Assembly: GCF_002251435.1 (NCBI RefSeq) | Contig: NZ_NPJI01000013.1 | Location: 62,001 to 126,000, forward strand | DNA: 64,000 bases | Reading direction: 5' to 3' | Source of the DNA: Prevotella sp. P2-180 | GTDB taxonomy: Bacteria > Bacteroidota > Bacteroidia > Bacteroidales > Bacteroidaceae | Part shown: in pieces, positions 45,807 to 55,467 of the stretch | Layout: every line of letters starts with the position of its first letter | Numbering within the stretch: the first letter of the stretch is position 1 | Program-made: the position numbers and the translations under genes | The notes under the pieces: generated by a model | The model's database searches: none | What the model saw: the letters and a program-made list of their open reading frames with translations, nothing else | What the model was told of the DNA's origin: nothing

Positions 45807-47003
45807 ATGAATTCATATTTAAAAAAGTTTCTTTCCTTTGCTTTTGCCGTTGCATTCTCTTGTAATGCCTTGGCTCAAACTGTTTCTACAGGCTATTATC
45901 GTGTAGAAAGTGTTCTTCTAAATCAATGTTTGTATTTCAAGAGTAAAGTAGCTCAGGATGTTGATTATACTAAGGCTGGTGTAGATTTGCCAAATATTCG
46001 TGGTAGTTTGGACAAAAATGCTGTTTATAGTATGCCTGAAACCGTTCTTTATCTTGAAACATTGAAAACTGAGACTGACGGTGCAATTCGTGTTGACTTA
46101 GCTTCTCAGGGTGTAACAGCAAGCTCCATAGCAGGAAATGCTGTGCTAAGAATTAAAAATGAACCTTCTAAGAATGCTTATTATGCTTTTGCTGAAGCAA
46201 AAAGAGTCATAAAATATCTTGTTGCTAGTCCAAGTTTAGATGAGGATACTTGGGAGGATACTGATTGTAAAGTATTAACCGGTAATAAATCATCTGATAA
46301 TAGTGTTTTCTGGAAACTTAAGAAGTTGGATGAGTCATCAGAATATTTCGGAATCTCACCACGAGTGGAGTATAATGGAGCATATTATGACCCATTCTAT
46401 GTCTTTTTCCCATATAGCTTCTCTTCATCAGGTATGAAGGCTTACTGCATTACCAGTACGCCAAAGACTGCTGATGGTAAGGCTTTCGCTGTATATCAGG
46501 AAGTAACGGATGCTGTGCCTGTAGGAACACCTTTAATTGTGAAATGTTCATCAAAAGACCCGAAGAATAACAAACTGAAGATAAATGGCGTTACTCCTCA
46601 GTCTCTTCCTTTTACTAATTGTATGCGCGGTGCCTATCGCTCATGCCCCGAGCTAGCTTTAAGAGATGTAGTCGACTATGACTCCAAGACAATGCGCATT
46701 CTTGGTAAGACTTCTGAGGGCAAGTTGGGCTTTGTTACTGCTACCTATTCATATTTCCCAAAGAACACCGCTTATTTGGTAGTTCCTTCAGCTTATCCAA
46801 AGGAGTTGACGCTCGTTAGCAAAGAAGAGTATGACAAGATCATTGCCGGCATTGATGACGTTACCGTGGATGACCAGCAGAATGTGCCTGCACGTGCGAA
46901 GGGCGTATATAATCTTTCTGGCGTGAAGGTTTGTGAAACTTCTGAGTTTAATTCTCTGCCTTCTGGCGTTTACATTGTAGATGGTAAACAGAAGATTAAA
47001 TAA
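45807..47003 (+). CDS. Secreted protein with a C-terminal sorting-type tail
   Basis: About 398 residues from the ATG at 45807; a TTG four codons earlier would lie in the terminator region. Signal peptide (FAFAVAFSCNALAQ). The body is not recognised. The last 40 residues (GVYNLSGVKVCETSEF, LPSGVYIVDGKQKIK) look like the C-terminal domain that ends many Prevotella secreted proteins, possibly a type IX secretion signal. Base composition is lower in GC than its neighbours. Confidence 0.75.
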   Translation: MNSYLKKFLSFAFAVAFSCNALAQTVSTGYYRVESVLLNQCLYFKSKVAQDVDYTKAGVDLPNIRGSLDKNAVYSMPETVLYLETLKTETDGAIRVDLASQGVTASSIAGNAVLRIKNEPSKNAYYAFAEAKRVIKYLVASPSLDEDTWEDTDCKVLTGNKSSDNSVFWKLKKLDESSEYFGISPRVEYNGAYYDPFYVFFPYSFSSSGMKAYCITSTPKTADGKAFAVYQEVTDAVPVGTPLIVKCSSKDPKNNKLKINGVTPQSLPFTNCMRGAYRSCPELALRDVVDYDSKTMRILGKTSEGKLGFVTATYSYFPKNTAYLVVPSAYPKELTLVSKEEYDKIIAGIDDVTVDDQQNVPARAKGVYNLSGVKVCETSEFNSLPSGVYIVDGKQKIK

Positions 47004-47009
47004 TAACAT

Positions 47010-47047
47010 TATATGGTCGCATTCTGTACAAGGAATGCGGCCATATA
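47010..47047 (+). terminator. Stem-loop after the secreted protein gene
   Basis: ATATGGTCGCATTC (47011-47024) pairs with GAATGCGGCCATAT (47033-47046) except for one G-U, with an 8-nt loop. Weak T run. Confidence 0.55.
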
Positions 47048-47061
47048 TTTAGTCTACTATT

Positions 47062-47460
47062 ATGAAACAATTACTATTATTCTTTTTTTCGTTCGTGTTG
47101 ATGTCGTCTTGTGGAAGTGACGATAACGACCTACGACCTGCGGATATTATTGTAGGCAACTGGACTATCGAGAAATACAAATTGGAACCGGAGGACGATG
47201 AATTGGAAATTACTCTTAGCAATATGGTTTGTGACGCTGCAAGTCATTTTACAGTGTATACCCGTTATGATGATGTAGCTTACGAAGGAACCTATGAGAT
47301 AGGCGATGACTACATTCGTTTGGAGTATGTCGACGAAGATGGAAAGGCTCAAAAGATATTGGCTCAAATATTGGATTATTCAGAAAATACGTTGGTTATA
47401 ACCTATAAATATGAAGACTCCAAACAAGATATAAAACTTACCATCTGGCTCAAAAAGTAA
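47062..47460 (+). CDS. Small lipocalin-like lipoprotein
   Basis: 132 residues. Lipoprotein signal (FVLMSSCGSDD, Cys17), then IVGNWTIEKYKLEP, the N-terminal GxW motif of lipocalin-like folds, and seven or eight predicted strands. Likely anchored in the outer membrane. Ligand unknown. Confidence 0.7.
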   Translation: MKQLLLFFFSFVLMSSCGSDDNDLRPADIIVGNWTIEKYKLEPEDDELEITLSNMVCDAASHFTVYTRYDDVAYEGTYEIGDDYIRLEYVDEDGKAQKILAQILDYSENTLVITYKYEDSKQDIKLTIWLKK

Positions 47461-47475
47461 TTTTCTCCTTTCTTT

Positions 47476-47507
47476 CTTGCATATTTAAAATTAATTGATT
47501 ACTTTTG
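47476..47507 (+). promoter_or_regulatory. Promoter of the outer-membrane beta-barrel protein gene
   Basis: CTTG (47476-47479), 20-bp spacer, TACTTTTG (47500-47507). Start point near 47513, about 54 nt before the ATG at 47567. Confidence 0.7.
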
Positions 47508-47566
47508 TAGCGTTTTATAAAACTATTAGTAATAATTATAATCAGATAATAATATATCTCTCAGTT

Positions 47567-48595
47567 ATGATAAAGACTGTACGAACACTTTGTGTTGCTG
47601 CACTACTTCTTATTGTCAATACCTCTTCCGCACAAGTTGACAGCGTAGCAAAGGTAAAAAGTTTCGGTCATCTTGACCTAAGTCTCACTGCCGGTACCAC
47701 GGGTCTCGGGCTTGAATTGTCTATGCCTCTCTCTAACGTGTTCTCGGTTAGAACGGGTTATGAGTTTATGCCCAAATTTAATTATAATATGGACTTCTTG
47801 ATACAGGTGGGTGATACACCGGAAAGCAAGTACGACGAGAACGGAAACAGGGTAGAGACAAAGTTTGACCGCCTTGCCGCTAAACTTACTGAGTTTACGG
47901 GTCAGGAAGTGGACGACAACGTGAGAATGATAGGTGAACCAACGTTTCATAACTGGCATCTGCTTGTTGACGTAAAGCCTTTCCGCAATAAGCATTGGCA
48001 TTTCACCACAGGCTTTTTCCTTGGTCCGTCAAACATAGCCAAGGCGTATAACGCAACGGAAGAAATGCAGTCGTTGCTTGCCATGAATATGTATAATAAT
48101 ATTCATTATAAATTAGTGAATGATGAACCTATATTCGGAGATACCTATCTAAGCCCGTATAGTTATCCAGGTTCTGCAATCCTTGAATACGGTCGCATGG
48201 GCATCTATGTAGGCGACTTGAAGAATGAGTTTAAGACAGACGATGAGGGTAATATCCTAAAGGACGATAACGGAAATCCGATACATAAACCGTATTATAT
48301 GGAACCTGATGGCGATGGTATGGTAAAGGCCACAATGAAGGTGAACAGTTTTAAGCCTTATCTCGGCTTTGGATATGGTGGCAGACTGTCGAAGAAGAGC
48401 GATGAGTACTACGTGTCGTTCGACTGTGGTGTGATGTTTTGGGGTGGCAAACCAAAGGTTTATACCCATGACGGCACTGAGATAATAAGCGACGTTATCA
48501 ACCATATTGGCTCAGTGAAGGACTATGTTGACATCATAGACAAGTTCTCCGTATTCCCTGTACTCAATATTAAGCTCACTAAACGCTTATTCTGA
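47567..48595 (+). CDS. Predicted outer-membrane beta-barrel protein
   Basis: About 342 residues from the ATG at 47567; the frame opens earlier with a TTG that lies in the promoter. Signal peptide (AALLLIVNTSSAQ). Alternating strands (LDLSLTAGTTGLGLELSMPL, HLLVDVKPFRNKHWHFTTGFFLG, FKPYLGFGYGGRLSK) suggest a small barrel, with a final LNIKLTKRLF ending in an aromatic residue as needed for barrel insertion. No known family. Its TGA directly abuts the convergent yaaA stop. Confidence 0.75.
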   Translation: MIKTVRTLCVAALLLIVNTSSAQVDSVAKVKSFGHLDLSLTAGTTGLGLELSMPLSNVFSVRTGYEFMPKFNYNMDFLIQVGDTPESKYDENGNRVETKFDRLAAKLTEFTGQEVDDNVRMIGEPTFHNWHLLVDVKPFRNKHWHFTTGFFLGPSNIAKAYNATEEMQSLLAMNMYNNIHYKLVNDEPIFGDTYLSPYSYPGSAILEYGRMGIYVGDLKNEFKTDDEGNILKDDNGNPIHKPYYMEPDGDGMVKATMKVNSFKPYLGFGYGGRLSKKSDEYYVSFDCGVMFWGGKPKVYTHDGTEIISDVINHIGSVKDYVDIIDKFSVFPVLNIKLTKRLF

Positions 48596-49357
48596 TTATT
48601 GCAACTCCCTGACAAAATGCGGCCATGCAGGCTCGCCAAGTTGTGGAGCGAATTTAAATCCTTCGTATGAAAAGTCGCAAAGTCCGTTGGGCGAGACGAG
48701 TCGGTTGGTGAGGATGAATCTCAACATGGCGCCACGGCATGATTTAGCCCATACTGCCTGCATCTTGAGGCTTCCGTTCTTCTGGCGCACGTAAAACAGT
48801 GGATGCACTACAGTGACTTCGTTGCAGACACGCTTCCAGTCGAAGAGATGCTCGTACTCCTCTGTGGAGAGATGAAGAAGTATGCCGTCGTCTCTCTTTA
48901 CGCTTTCTATGAGGACATCGGTGAGTGTGTCGCGCCAAAACTTGTTTACAGGCGTGTTTTCTGCAGAAGGCAGATGTACGCAATGTTCCATACGATAAGG
49001 TACCACGCCGTCCATCGGACGGAGCAATCCATACAGGAAACAGGTTATCCACAGGTGGTCTTGTGCGAAATGCAAGGCATTGTCGTCGAGAGTAGATGCC
49101 TTGAGATGTTTGTATGCCTGTCCGTTATATGCCATTATTGCCGGTATTTTTTCAGCCGTGAAGAAATCCTGGTATCGCTGCCAGTTTTCGGCTGCCAAAG
49201 TTCGGCTACAGTCGAGTTCATTTTCAAGTTTATCTATGTCCATACCAGCCATGTCCAAAGCAATCCGGTTGGCAATGCTTTGAAATCGTGGCTCTGTCCA
49301 AGGCAGTCTTTCCGTCCTTCCGTTCATTATCTTAGCGTTAGCAAGAAGTATCTGCAT
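48596..49357 (-). CDS. yaaA: YaaA family peroxide-stress protein
   Basis: 253 residues. AKIMN near the N-terminus, AIMAYNGQAYKHLKA and LYGLLRPMDGVVPYRMEH are family hallmarks. E. coli YaaA lowers free iron and protects DNA during peroxide stress. Zero bases separate its stop from the plus-strand neighbour. Confidence 0.92.
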   Translation of the reverse strand: MQILLANAKIMNGRTERLPWTEPRFQSIANRIALDMAGMDIDKLENELDCSRTLAAENWQRYQDFFTAEKIPAIMAYNGQAYKHLKASTLDDNALHFAQDHLWITCFLYGLLRPMDGVVPYRMEHCVHLPSAENTPVNKFWRDTLTDVLIESVKRDDGILLHLSTEEYEHLFDWKRVCNEVTVVHPLFYVRQKNGSLKMQAVWAKSCRGAMLRFILTNRLVSPNGLCDFSYEGFKFAPQLGEPAWPHFVRELQ

Positions 49358-49395
49358 AGTACTTTTTTGTGGGTTGTATTTTTTAAGGTAAAATA

Positions 49396-49424
49396 AAGCC
49401 CAGAGATTAAAATCCTCTGGGCTT
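49396..49424 (-). terminator. Terminator after the VWA lipoprotein gene
   Basis: AAGCCCAGAG (minus 49424-49415) pairs with CTCTGGGCTT (49405-49396) and is followed on the minus strand by TATTTT. It separates the VWA gene from yaaA. Confidence 0.8.
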
Positions 49425-49447
49425 ATGTCTAAACGTGAATGTCTATA

Positions 49448-50608
49448 TTAAAGTTTAAATGTAACCACGTATTCCTTTTCAGCTCTTACAGTTCCGTTTG
49501 GTGAAAGGATTGTGATCTTAATCTTGTGTGGCTGACCATCGAAAAGACTCTCCACGTTGGTGAATTTGATAATATAAGAATTCTGCAATGCACCTGTTAT
49601 AGGAAGTGTAGAGAGAGACACACCACTGAAAGAAGAGTTTGTCTTAATTTCTGTACCACCAGTGTATGCTGAAAGATTCCATGGATACTCCTCCCAAAGA
49701 GGTCTTTCTGTCCAGTTTACATAAGTGCTACTGTATATCGTGTGAATTGTTCCTTTGGTTGTTGGCCAGTTGTTAGGATCTTTTACCCATTGCGTACTCA
49801 TTGGTTCGTGGCCCTGTGGATAGTTAGGCTCGTCGGTGAAGTTTACATATACGCGGTTGGTATTCTTTCTGAAGTTGAACAAGTCGTCGGCGTAACGGAG
49901 TGAGGAAACACCACATTCATCCGCAGACCAAGTTCCTGTACTGTATCTGGCATATTCTTTGGCGAGCACGTCTTTATCTGGTCCTTCAAATCCCATTGTA
50001 CGATCTATGCCATATTTACCTGAACGATTCAGGAATGCGTCAATTTCATTAATACCACACATGTTGATAGCTCCATTAACTTCTCCGCCATAGTCATAGC
50101 CTACACAGCCAAAGCGCATGTCCAAAGTCTTTGACAGCATCTTCGACCAGTCAAGAATTTCTTTTGCAACAGCGTCAGCTTCTTCACCCATACTTCCTGA
50201 GTTGTCAACAAGGAACACGAGGTCTACTGCTGAAACTTGTTCCTCAGAGTCGATGGTGTTTTCGATGGTGAAGCCCTTTGGCAGGTCGTCGATGGAAATC
50301 CAGATGTTCTGCTCGGAAGTGTTTGTGCCATAAAGACGCAACCATTCTGTAGGATTTTCTGGAGACTGAATACCGGTGAGGTCGAAACGAATCACCTTGT
50401 TGCCGTTTGATGCAGTCTCTACTACATAGTTGATGTTGGCTACGTTGGTATTTGGAGCATCAGGCAACGTAGGATTGGGATCTGCCTCAGTATCGGCAGG
50501 TATGCCAGGTACTGTGATAACTCCAGTAGAACCATTGTCTTCTACTGTACATGAAGCTAAGCTGAAAAGACCAGCTGCAATCATTAGGCTAAATAATTGT
50601 TTTTTCAT
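49448..50608 (-). CDS. VWA-domain lipoprotein
   Basis: 386 residues. Lipobox FSLASC (Cys20) and an acidic/Pro-rich linker to about residue 55. A beta domain follows, then a von Willebrand A domain with the MIDAS motif DNSGSM (135-140) and helix MGEEADAVAKEILDW. The last 60 residues are a beta domain. Probably a surface or periplasmic metal-dependent adhesion or binding protein. A -7-like TAACTTTG (50766-50773 on the minus strand) would leave a leader near 150 nt. Confidence 0.85.
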   Translation of the reverse strand: MKKQLFSLMIAAGLFSLASCTVEDNGSTGVITVPGIPADTEADPNPTLPDAPNTNVANINYVVETASNGNKVIRFDLTGIQSPENPTEWLRLYGTNTSEQNIWISIDDLPKGFTIENTIDSEEQVSAVDLVFLVDNSGSMGEEADAVAKEILDWSKMLSKTLDMRFGCVGYDYGGEVNGAINMCGINEIDAFLNRSGKYGIDRTMGFEGPDKDVLAKEYARYSTGTWSADECGVSSLRYADDLFNFRKNTNRVYVNFTDEPNYPQGHEPMSTQWVKDPNNWPTTKGTIHTIYSSTYVNWTERPLWEEYPWNLSAYTGGTEIKTNSSFSGVSLSTLPITGALQNSYIIKFTNVESLFDGQPHKIKITILSPNGTVRAEKEYVVTFKL

Positions 50609-50984
50609 AAATACTATATTTTTTCCTGTCCCAATAATTATTTTCCTAATCCTTAAGTCGCTGGGACTTTAACAACCATCGGATTTTCTATTTCCTATTT
50701 AGATGTTGGTAGAGGTACATTAAATAACAATATTATATCATGTAACCAAACATTTCTTACGACTGCAAAGTTAATGTATTTTTTGAAGAACAATAAAAAT
50801 TTTGCGTTGTTTTTATTATAAATTAACAAAAAATATCTATATGGGTATTTATCACAGTGAAACTATACCGATTTTGGGTTCGTTATGAGTTATTTATTAG
50901 GAAAATGATGGATTTATTTGCGTATTTCAGCAGAAAAGTGTATTTTTGCAAAGAAATAGTGATTTAGGAAAGTTACGATAACTA
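50609..50984. other. Divergent intergenic region between the VWA and TonB receptor genes
   Basis: 376 bp without a gene. It holds a candidate minus-strand -7 box (50766-50773) and the plus-strand promoter at 50917-50948. No repeat or RNA fold stood out. Confidence 0.6.
50917..50948 (+). promoter_or_regulatory. Promoter of the TonB receptor/DUF4249 pair
   Basis: TTTG (50917-50920), 20-bp spacer, TATTTTTG (50941-50948): full consensus. Start near 50954, about 30 nt before the ATG. Confidence 0.8.
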
Positions 50985-53051
50985 ATGTATACATTTTTAT
51001 TAATATTGTCAACGGCTTACAGTGGAGAAAATGTAGCTGACACAGTTGTCATGCGCAACGATACCATACGGGAAGTGGTGGTGACCGCACAGTCGCCACG
51101 ACAGCGTGTGGAAGCGGTGCAGGTGGGGGCTGAACAATTGCAACTGAAGGAGCTGACCACTACACCGGCTATGTTTGGCGAGAACGACATCATGAGGTCT
51201 ATACAACTGCTGGCAGGAGTCAAAAGCGAAAGCGAGGCGTCGAGCAGTTTCCAGGTGCGTGGTGGGACATCAGCACAAAATGCTGTGCTATACGACGATG
51301 CTCCAGTGTATAACGTAGGGCATCTGGCAGGTCTGTTCTCGGCTTTTAACGATGCATCGCTTGCTGCTGCCACTCTGTACAAAGGTATGATTCCCGCCAC
51401 TTTTGGAGGAGCCTCGTCGGCAGTGCTTGACATCACGGCTAAAACGGGAAGGCGAGACGCTTGGCATGGAGGCGGAACTATAGGACTACTCTCGGCAAAG
51501 GCTGACATTGAAGGGCCGATAGCTGGAGGAAAGGGCTCGCTGTTTCTGGCTGCACGAAGGTCGTATATTGACTTATTTATGAAACTTATTCCAGATTTCA
51601 AAGACAATACACTGAACTTTTACGATGTCAACGCCAAGCTCGACTATTCGCTCTCAAAGCGCGACAGACTAAGTCTCTCTTTCTTTACAGGAAGAGATAA
51701 TATGGCGCTTGATGATATGGTGGGCATGAAGTGGAAAAACATAACATCCACATTGCGCTGGCATCATCGTATTAGCGACATCGTCCACTGGCAGACATCG
51801 CTCTTCTATTCTGGATATGATACCGACAATGGCATTGATCTTCTGGACATGACGCACTCTTTTGGTGGACACATTCGCCAAATGGCTCTTAGGCAGAATT
51901 TTCATTTCCAGTGGGGCAATAACATATTCGAGGCTGGATTCCAGTCGGCGCTACTTGACGTGAAGTCGGCTGAGTGGCAGATGATGAACGACCATGAGAA
52001 GGAGAAACGACGCGGTTGGGACAACAACGTATGGGTGAACGCCACTCTAGACCTTTCACGAAAGTTGAAAGTTTCAATCGGCACACGTTTTGATATCTAT
52101 TCCGCATTGGGTGGCTCTATGTATTATGACATTGACGAGCAGGGAGAGATAATACGCCTGTTCAACAAAAAGAGTGGAGAGATAATGAAGACTTACCTGA
52201 ATGTAGAACCTCGACTGAGTGCATCATACTTGATAAGTCCATCGCTGAGTTTTAAGGCTGGTTATTCACGCACTTCACAAGTCATACACGCACTTCGCAA
52301 CCAAAGCCTCTCTACACCATTCGACCGCTATGCCCTTTCAAGCAACATATTAAAACCAGAGGTGGCAGACCAACTGAGCGCCGGTCTGTTTGCAGTGACC
52401 GCTAACGAGATGTACGACGTATCGCTGGAGGGCTATTGGCGAATAATAGACAATGTGGCAGACTACCGCGACGGCAAGAGTTTCAACTCTGAGATAGAAA
52501 TCGAGAGGCTTATACTGAGCGGTAAGGGCAAGGGATATGGCGTTGAGGCTTCTATAAGAAAAAACAAGGGAAGACTCACAGGCTGGTTGGCTTACACGCT
52601 TTCGTGGGCGAAGACAAAGATTGAAGGCATAAACCAAGGCAGATGGTATGATGCGGGTAACGACCGCCGTCATGACATAAACATTGTCGGCATTTACGAT
52701 ACAGGAAAACGCTGGAAACTGTCTGCTGCCTGGACATACTATTCCGGTCAGGCCTTCACCGCTCCTTATGCCAAATACGAGATTATTGACAACTGGATAT
52801 ATTATTATGCCGAGCGAAACAGCTATCGTGCTCCTGCTTATCACAGACTTGACCTAAGCGCCACATGGAGCAAACGCACTCCTAAGACTGGTACTCTGCG
52901 ACAGTGGACATTCAGCATATATAATGCCTATAACCACTATAACCCCTTCCTCATCAGTTTTGAGGATAGCAGCGACGGAGCACGTACGAAGGCAAAGCAA
53001 TATAGCCTGTTTGGCATACTTCCTTCTGTGGCTTATTCCATTCATTTTTAG
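50985..53051 (+). CDS. TonB-dependent receptor
   Basis: 688 residues. Short signal, TonB box (REVVVTAQS), plug (SEASSSFQVRGGTSAQNAVLYDDAPVYN in two parts) and a 22-strand-type barrel ending GILPSVAYSIHF with a terminal Phe. No carboxypeptidase-like domain before the plug. Paired with a DUF4249 lipoprotein 12 bp downstream, as usual for this subgroup; substrate unknown. Confidence 0.92.
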   Translation: MYTFLLILSTAYSGENVADTVVMRNDTIREVVVTAQSPRQRVEAVQVGAEQLQLKELTTTPAMFGENDIMRSIQLLAGVKSESEASSSFQVRGGTSAQNAVLYDDAPVYNVGHLAGLFSAFNDASLAAATLYKGMIPATFGGASSAVLDITAKTGRRDAWHGGGTIGLLSAKADIEGPIAGGKGSLFLAARRSYIDLFMKLIPDFKDNTLNFYDVNAKLDYSLSKRDRLSLSFFTGRDNMALDDMVGMKWKNITSTLRWHHRISDIVHWQTSLFYSGYDTDNGIDLLDMTHSFGGHIRQMALRQNFHFQWGNNIFEAGFQSALLDVKSAEWQMMNDHEKEKRRGWDNNVWVNATLDLSRKLKVSIGTRFDIYSALGGSMYYDIDEQGEIIRLFNKKSGEIMKTYLNVEPRLSASYLISPSLSFKAGYSRTSQVIHALRNQSLSTPFDRYALSSNILKPEVADQLSAGLFAVTANEMYDVSLEGYWRIIDNVADYRDGKSFNSEIEIERLILSGKGKGYGVEASIRKNKGRLTGWLAYTLSWAKTKIEGINQGRWYDAGNDRRHDINIVGIYDTGKRWKLSAAWTYYSGQAFTAPYAKYEIIDNWIYYYAERNSYRAPAYHRLDLSATWSKRTPKTGTLRQWTFSIYNAYNHYNPFLISFEDSSDGARTKAKQYSLFGILPSVAYSIHF

Positions 53052-53063
53052 ATCATATTATAT

Positions 53064-53870
53064 ATGAAAACAAATATATTCAATATTGTAAACCTCCTTT
53101 TGGTGCTAACGACGACCGTCTCATGTGAAAAAGAGCTTGAGATGGATTATAAAACCGTTGACCAACTCTATGTGGTTGAAGCTGAACTGAGCAACCAGCG
53201 AACGAGGGTTGCAGTAAGTAAAACCCGGCAAATTGAAAATGATGGTAATAAATATGGCGTTGACGGAGCGGTGATAAGAATTATGGGTGATGATGGCTCT
53301 GAACAGACATTGACAACAAGCACCAGTGGCATATACACTTCAAATACAAAAGGTGTGCCTGGGGTGATATATAGAATTGAGGTTGAGGTGGATGGCAAAC
53401 GATTCGCTTCCAGTTCCACCATGCAGAAGACACCAGTGGTTAATTCAGCACGCTTTATATGGAAGAAAGTTCTGAATACAAAAGTGCTGTTTGCCGACCT
53501 TCGCATTCAAGACTTTCCCGACGAGACCAATTATTATTTCATGCATATCTATCGCAATGGACTCGGCTATCGTTGGGCGGTGATGAAAGACGTCGGCAAT
53601 CCCGGAGAAGAGGTACAACAGCTTTTCTCTTGCATGATGGAAGACACCGATGATGACGACGACAGGTTGTTGGATGGAGACGTAATGCGATTTGAGGTGC
53701 GTGCCATAGACAAGTTGTCTTACGACTATCTCTTCTCCATGCAACAGACAAGTTCTGTATCCACCAATCCAATAGCCAATTTCTCTGGTGGTTGTCTCGG
53801 CTATTTCTCTGCTTATGGCAAGACAAACTATAGCATAACATTTAGAAGTGATGAAGTGGAGGAGGAGTGA
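53064..53870 (+). CDS. DUF4249-family lipoprotein
   Basis: 268 residues. Lipobox TTTVSC (Cys21), then LYVVEAELSNQRTRVAVSKT and VDGAVIRIMGDDG, an Ig-like strand-rich start typical of DUF4249. It likely caps or serves the TonB receptor at the surface. Convergent with yifB, 23 bp away. Confidence 0.85.
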   Translation: MKTNIFNIVNLLLVLTTTVSCEKELEMDYKTVDQLYVVEAELSNQRTRVAVSKTRQIENDGNKYGVDGAVIRIMGDDGSEQTLTTSTSGIYTSNTKGVPGVIYRIEVEVDGKRFASSSTMQKTPVVNSARFIWKKVLNTKVLFADLRIQDFPDETNYYFMHIYRNGLGYRWAVMKDVGNPGEEVQQLFSCMMEDTDDDDDRLLDGDVMRFEVRAIDKLSYDYLFSMQQTSSVSTNPIANFSGGCLGYFSAYGKTNYSITFRSDEVEEE

Positions 53871-53893
53871 GGTCCTTTGGTTCTGACCGATGG

Positions 53894-55438
53894 CTATAAA
53901 CCCCTTTCTGCCCAGTCGCCACGGTCAAGGTTTCTGTAGCCCACCGCTTCGGCAATATGAGGCAGTTGTACCTCTGGTGATGCTGCAAGGTCGGCTATGG
54001 TGCGCGCCACTTTCAGTATGCGCCCATAGGCACGGGCAGAGAGTTTTAGTCGTTCCATGGCCATGCGTAGCATTTCGAGCGATTTTGCATCAGGCTGGGC
54101 GAAGTCGTGGAGCATGCGCTCGGTCATTTGTGCGTTGCAGTGTATGCCCTTGAATGCCCGATATCGTTCCTCCTGAATCTTTCTTGCGGCAATAACTCTT
54201 TCACGTATTGCGGAGCTGGGCTCTCCAGGCTCCATCTTTGCCAGGTCGTTGAATGCCACAGGTTGTATTTCGCATTGGATATCGATGCGGTCGAGCAAGG
54301 GCCCGCTTATCTTACTCATATAGCGTTGTATTTGTCCTGGCGAGCATACGCAGGTGTGTGTCGGGTCGCCGTAATATCCACATGGACAAGGGTTCATAGA
54401 GGCTACAAACATGAAAGAACATGGGTATTCTATGGTGTATTTGGCGCGGCTAATGGTAATCTTTCGGTCCTCAAGTGGCTGGCGCATCACTTCAAGCACG
54501 CTACGATTGAACTCTGGCAGTTCGTCGCAGAAGAGTACGCCATTGTGGGCGAGTGATATTTCACCAGGTTGTGGGTTGGATCCTCCTCCCACGAGAGCTA
54601 CCTGAGATATGGTATGATGAGGCGAGCGGAACGGACGTTGTGAAATAAGTGAAGTCTCGCGGTTTAGTTTTCCTGCCACGCTGTGTATCTGTGTAGTCTC
54701 AAGACTTTCCGAGAGCGAGAGAGGGGGCAGTATGGAAGGCAACCGCTTTGCCAGCATTGATTTTCCGCTTCCCGGAGGGCCAATCATAATCATGTTGTGA
54801 CCTCCAGCCGCAGCCACTTCCATGGCCCTTTTAACGTTTTGTTGGCCTTTGACGTCAGCAAAGTCAAACTCATAGTCGCTTTGCTGTTCGAAAAATAATT
54901 TGCGTGTGTCTATTATTTCCGGTTCTGCATGGTCGCCGTTGAGGAATCTTATCACTTCAGAGATGTTCTCCATGCCGTAGACATTGATATTATTAACTAC
55001 GGCAGCCTCCCTGATGTTGGCTTTAGGCACAATGAGTCCCTTGTATTTCTCAGCTCTTGCCATTATGGCAATAGGCAGTGCGCCCTTGATGGGCTGCAAC
55101 CTCCCGTCTAGTCCGAGTTCACCTATTATTATATAGTCGCCAAGTCGTTCGCTGTCTACCTTTTGTTCGCATGCTAGTATGGCGATGGCAATGGGCAGGT
55201 CGTAGCCGCTGCCTTCCTTGCGAATGTCAGCTGGAGCCATGTTGATGGTTATTTCCGCTACGGGGAAGCGGTATCCGTTGTTTTCCAGTGCAGCAGCAAT
55301 ACGGTCGCGGCTTTCCCTTACCGCATTGTCGGGAAGTCCCGTGAGGTGGAACATCACACCGCGGCTTTTGTTTACTTCTACAGTGATGATGGTGGCGTCG
55401 AGTCCATTGACGGCTGCACAGTAGGTTTTGACAAGCAT
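53894..55438 (-). CDS. YifB/ComM-type Mg-chelatase-like AAA+ ATPase
   Basis: 514 residues. N-terminal Lon-protease-like fold (about 20-170) without catalytic residues, then Walker A GPPGSGKS (220-227), Walker B-like VLFCDELPEF and a C-terminal Mg-chelatase domain with a cysteine pair (MNPCPCGYYGDP). ComM homologues act as a branch-migration helicase in natural transformation. Confidence 0.93.
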   Translation of the reverse strand: MLVKTYCAAVNGLDATIITVEVNKSRGVMFHLTGLPDNAVRESRDRIAAALENNGYRFPVAEITINMAPADIRKEGSGYDLPIAIAILACEQKVDSERLGDYIIIGELGLDGRLQPIKGALPIAIMARAEKYKGLIVPKANIREAAVVNNINVYGMENISEVIRFLNGDHAEPEIIDTRKLFFEQQSDYEFDFADVKGQQNVKRAMEVAAAGGHNMIMIGPPGSGKSMLAKRLPSILPPLSLSESLETTQIHSVAGKLNRETSLISQRPFRSPHHTISQVALVGGGSNPQPGEISLAHNGVLFCDELPEFNRSVLEVMRQPLEDRKITISRAKYTIEYPCSFMFVASMNPCPCGYYGDPTHTCVCSPGQIQRYMSKISGPLLDRIDIQCEIQPVAFNDLAKMEPGEPSSAIRERVIAARKIQEERYRAFKGIHCNAQMTERMLHDFAQPDAKSLEMLRMAMERLKLSARAYGRILKVARTIADLAASPEVQLPHIAEAVGYRNLDRGDWAERGL

Positions 55439-55467
55439 TTGGCGAATACTGTTTTTTTGTTTGGTGA

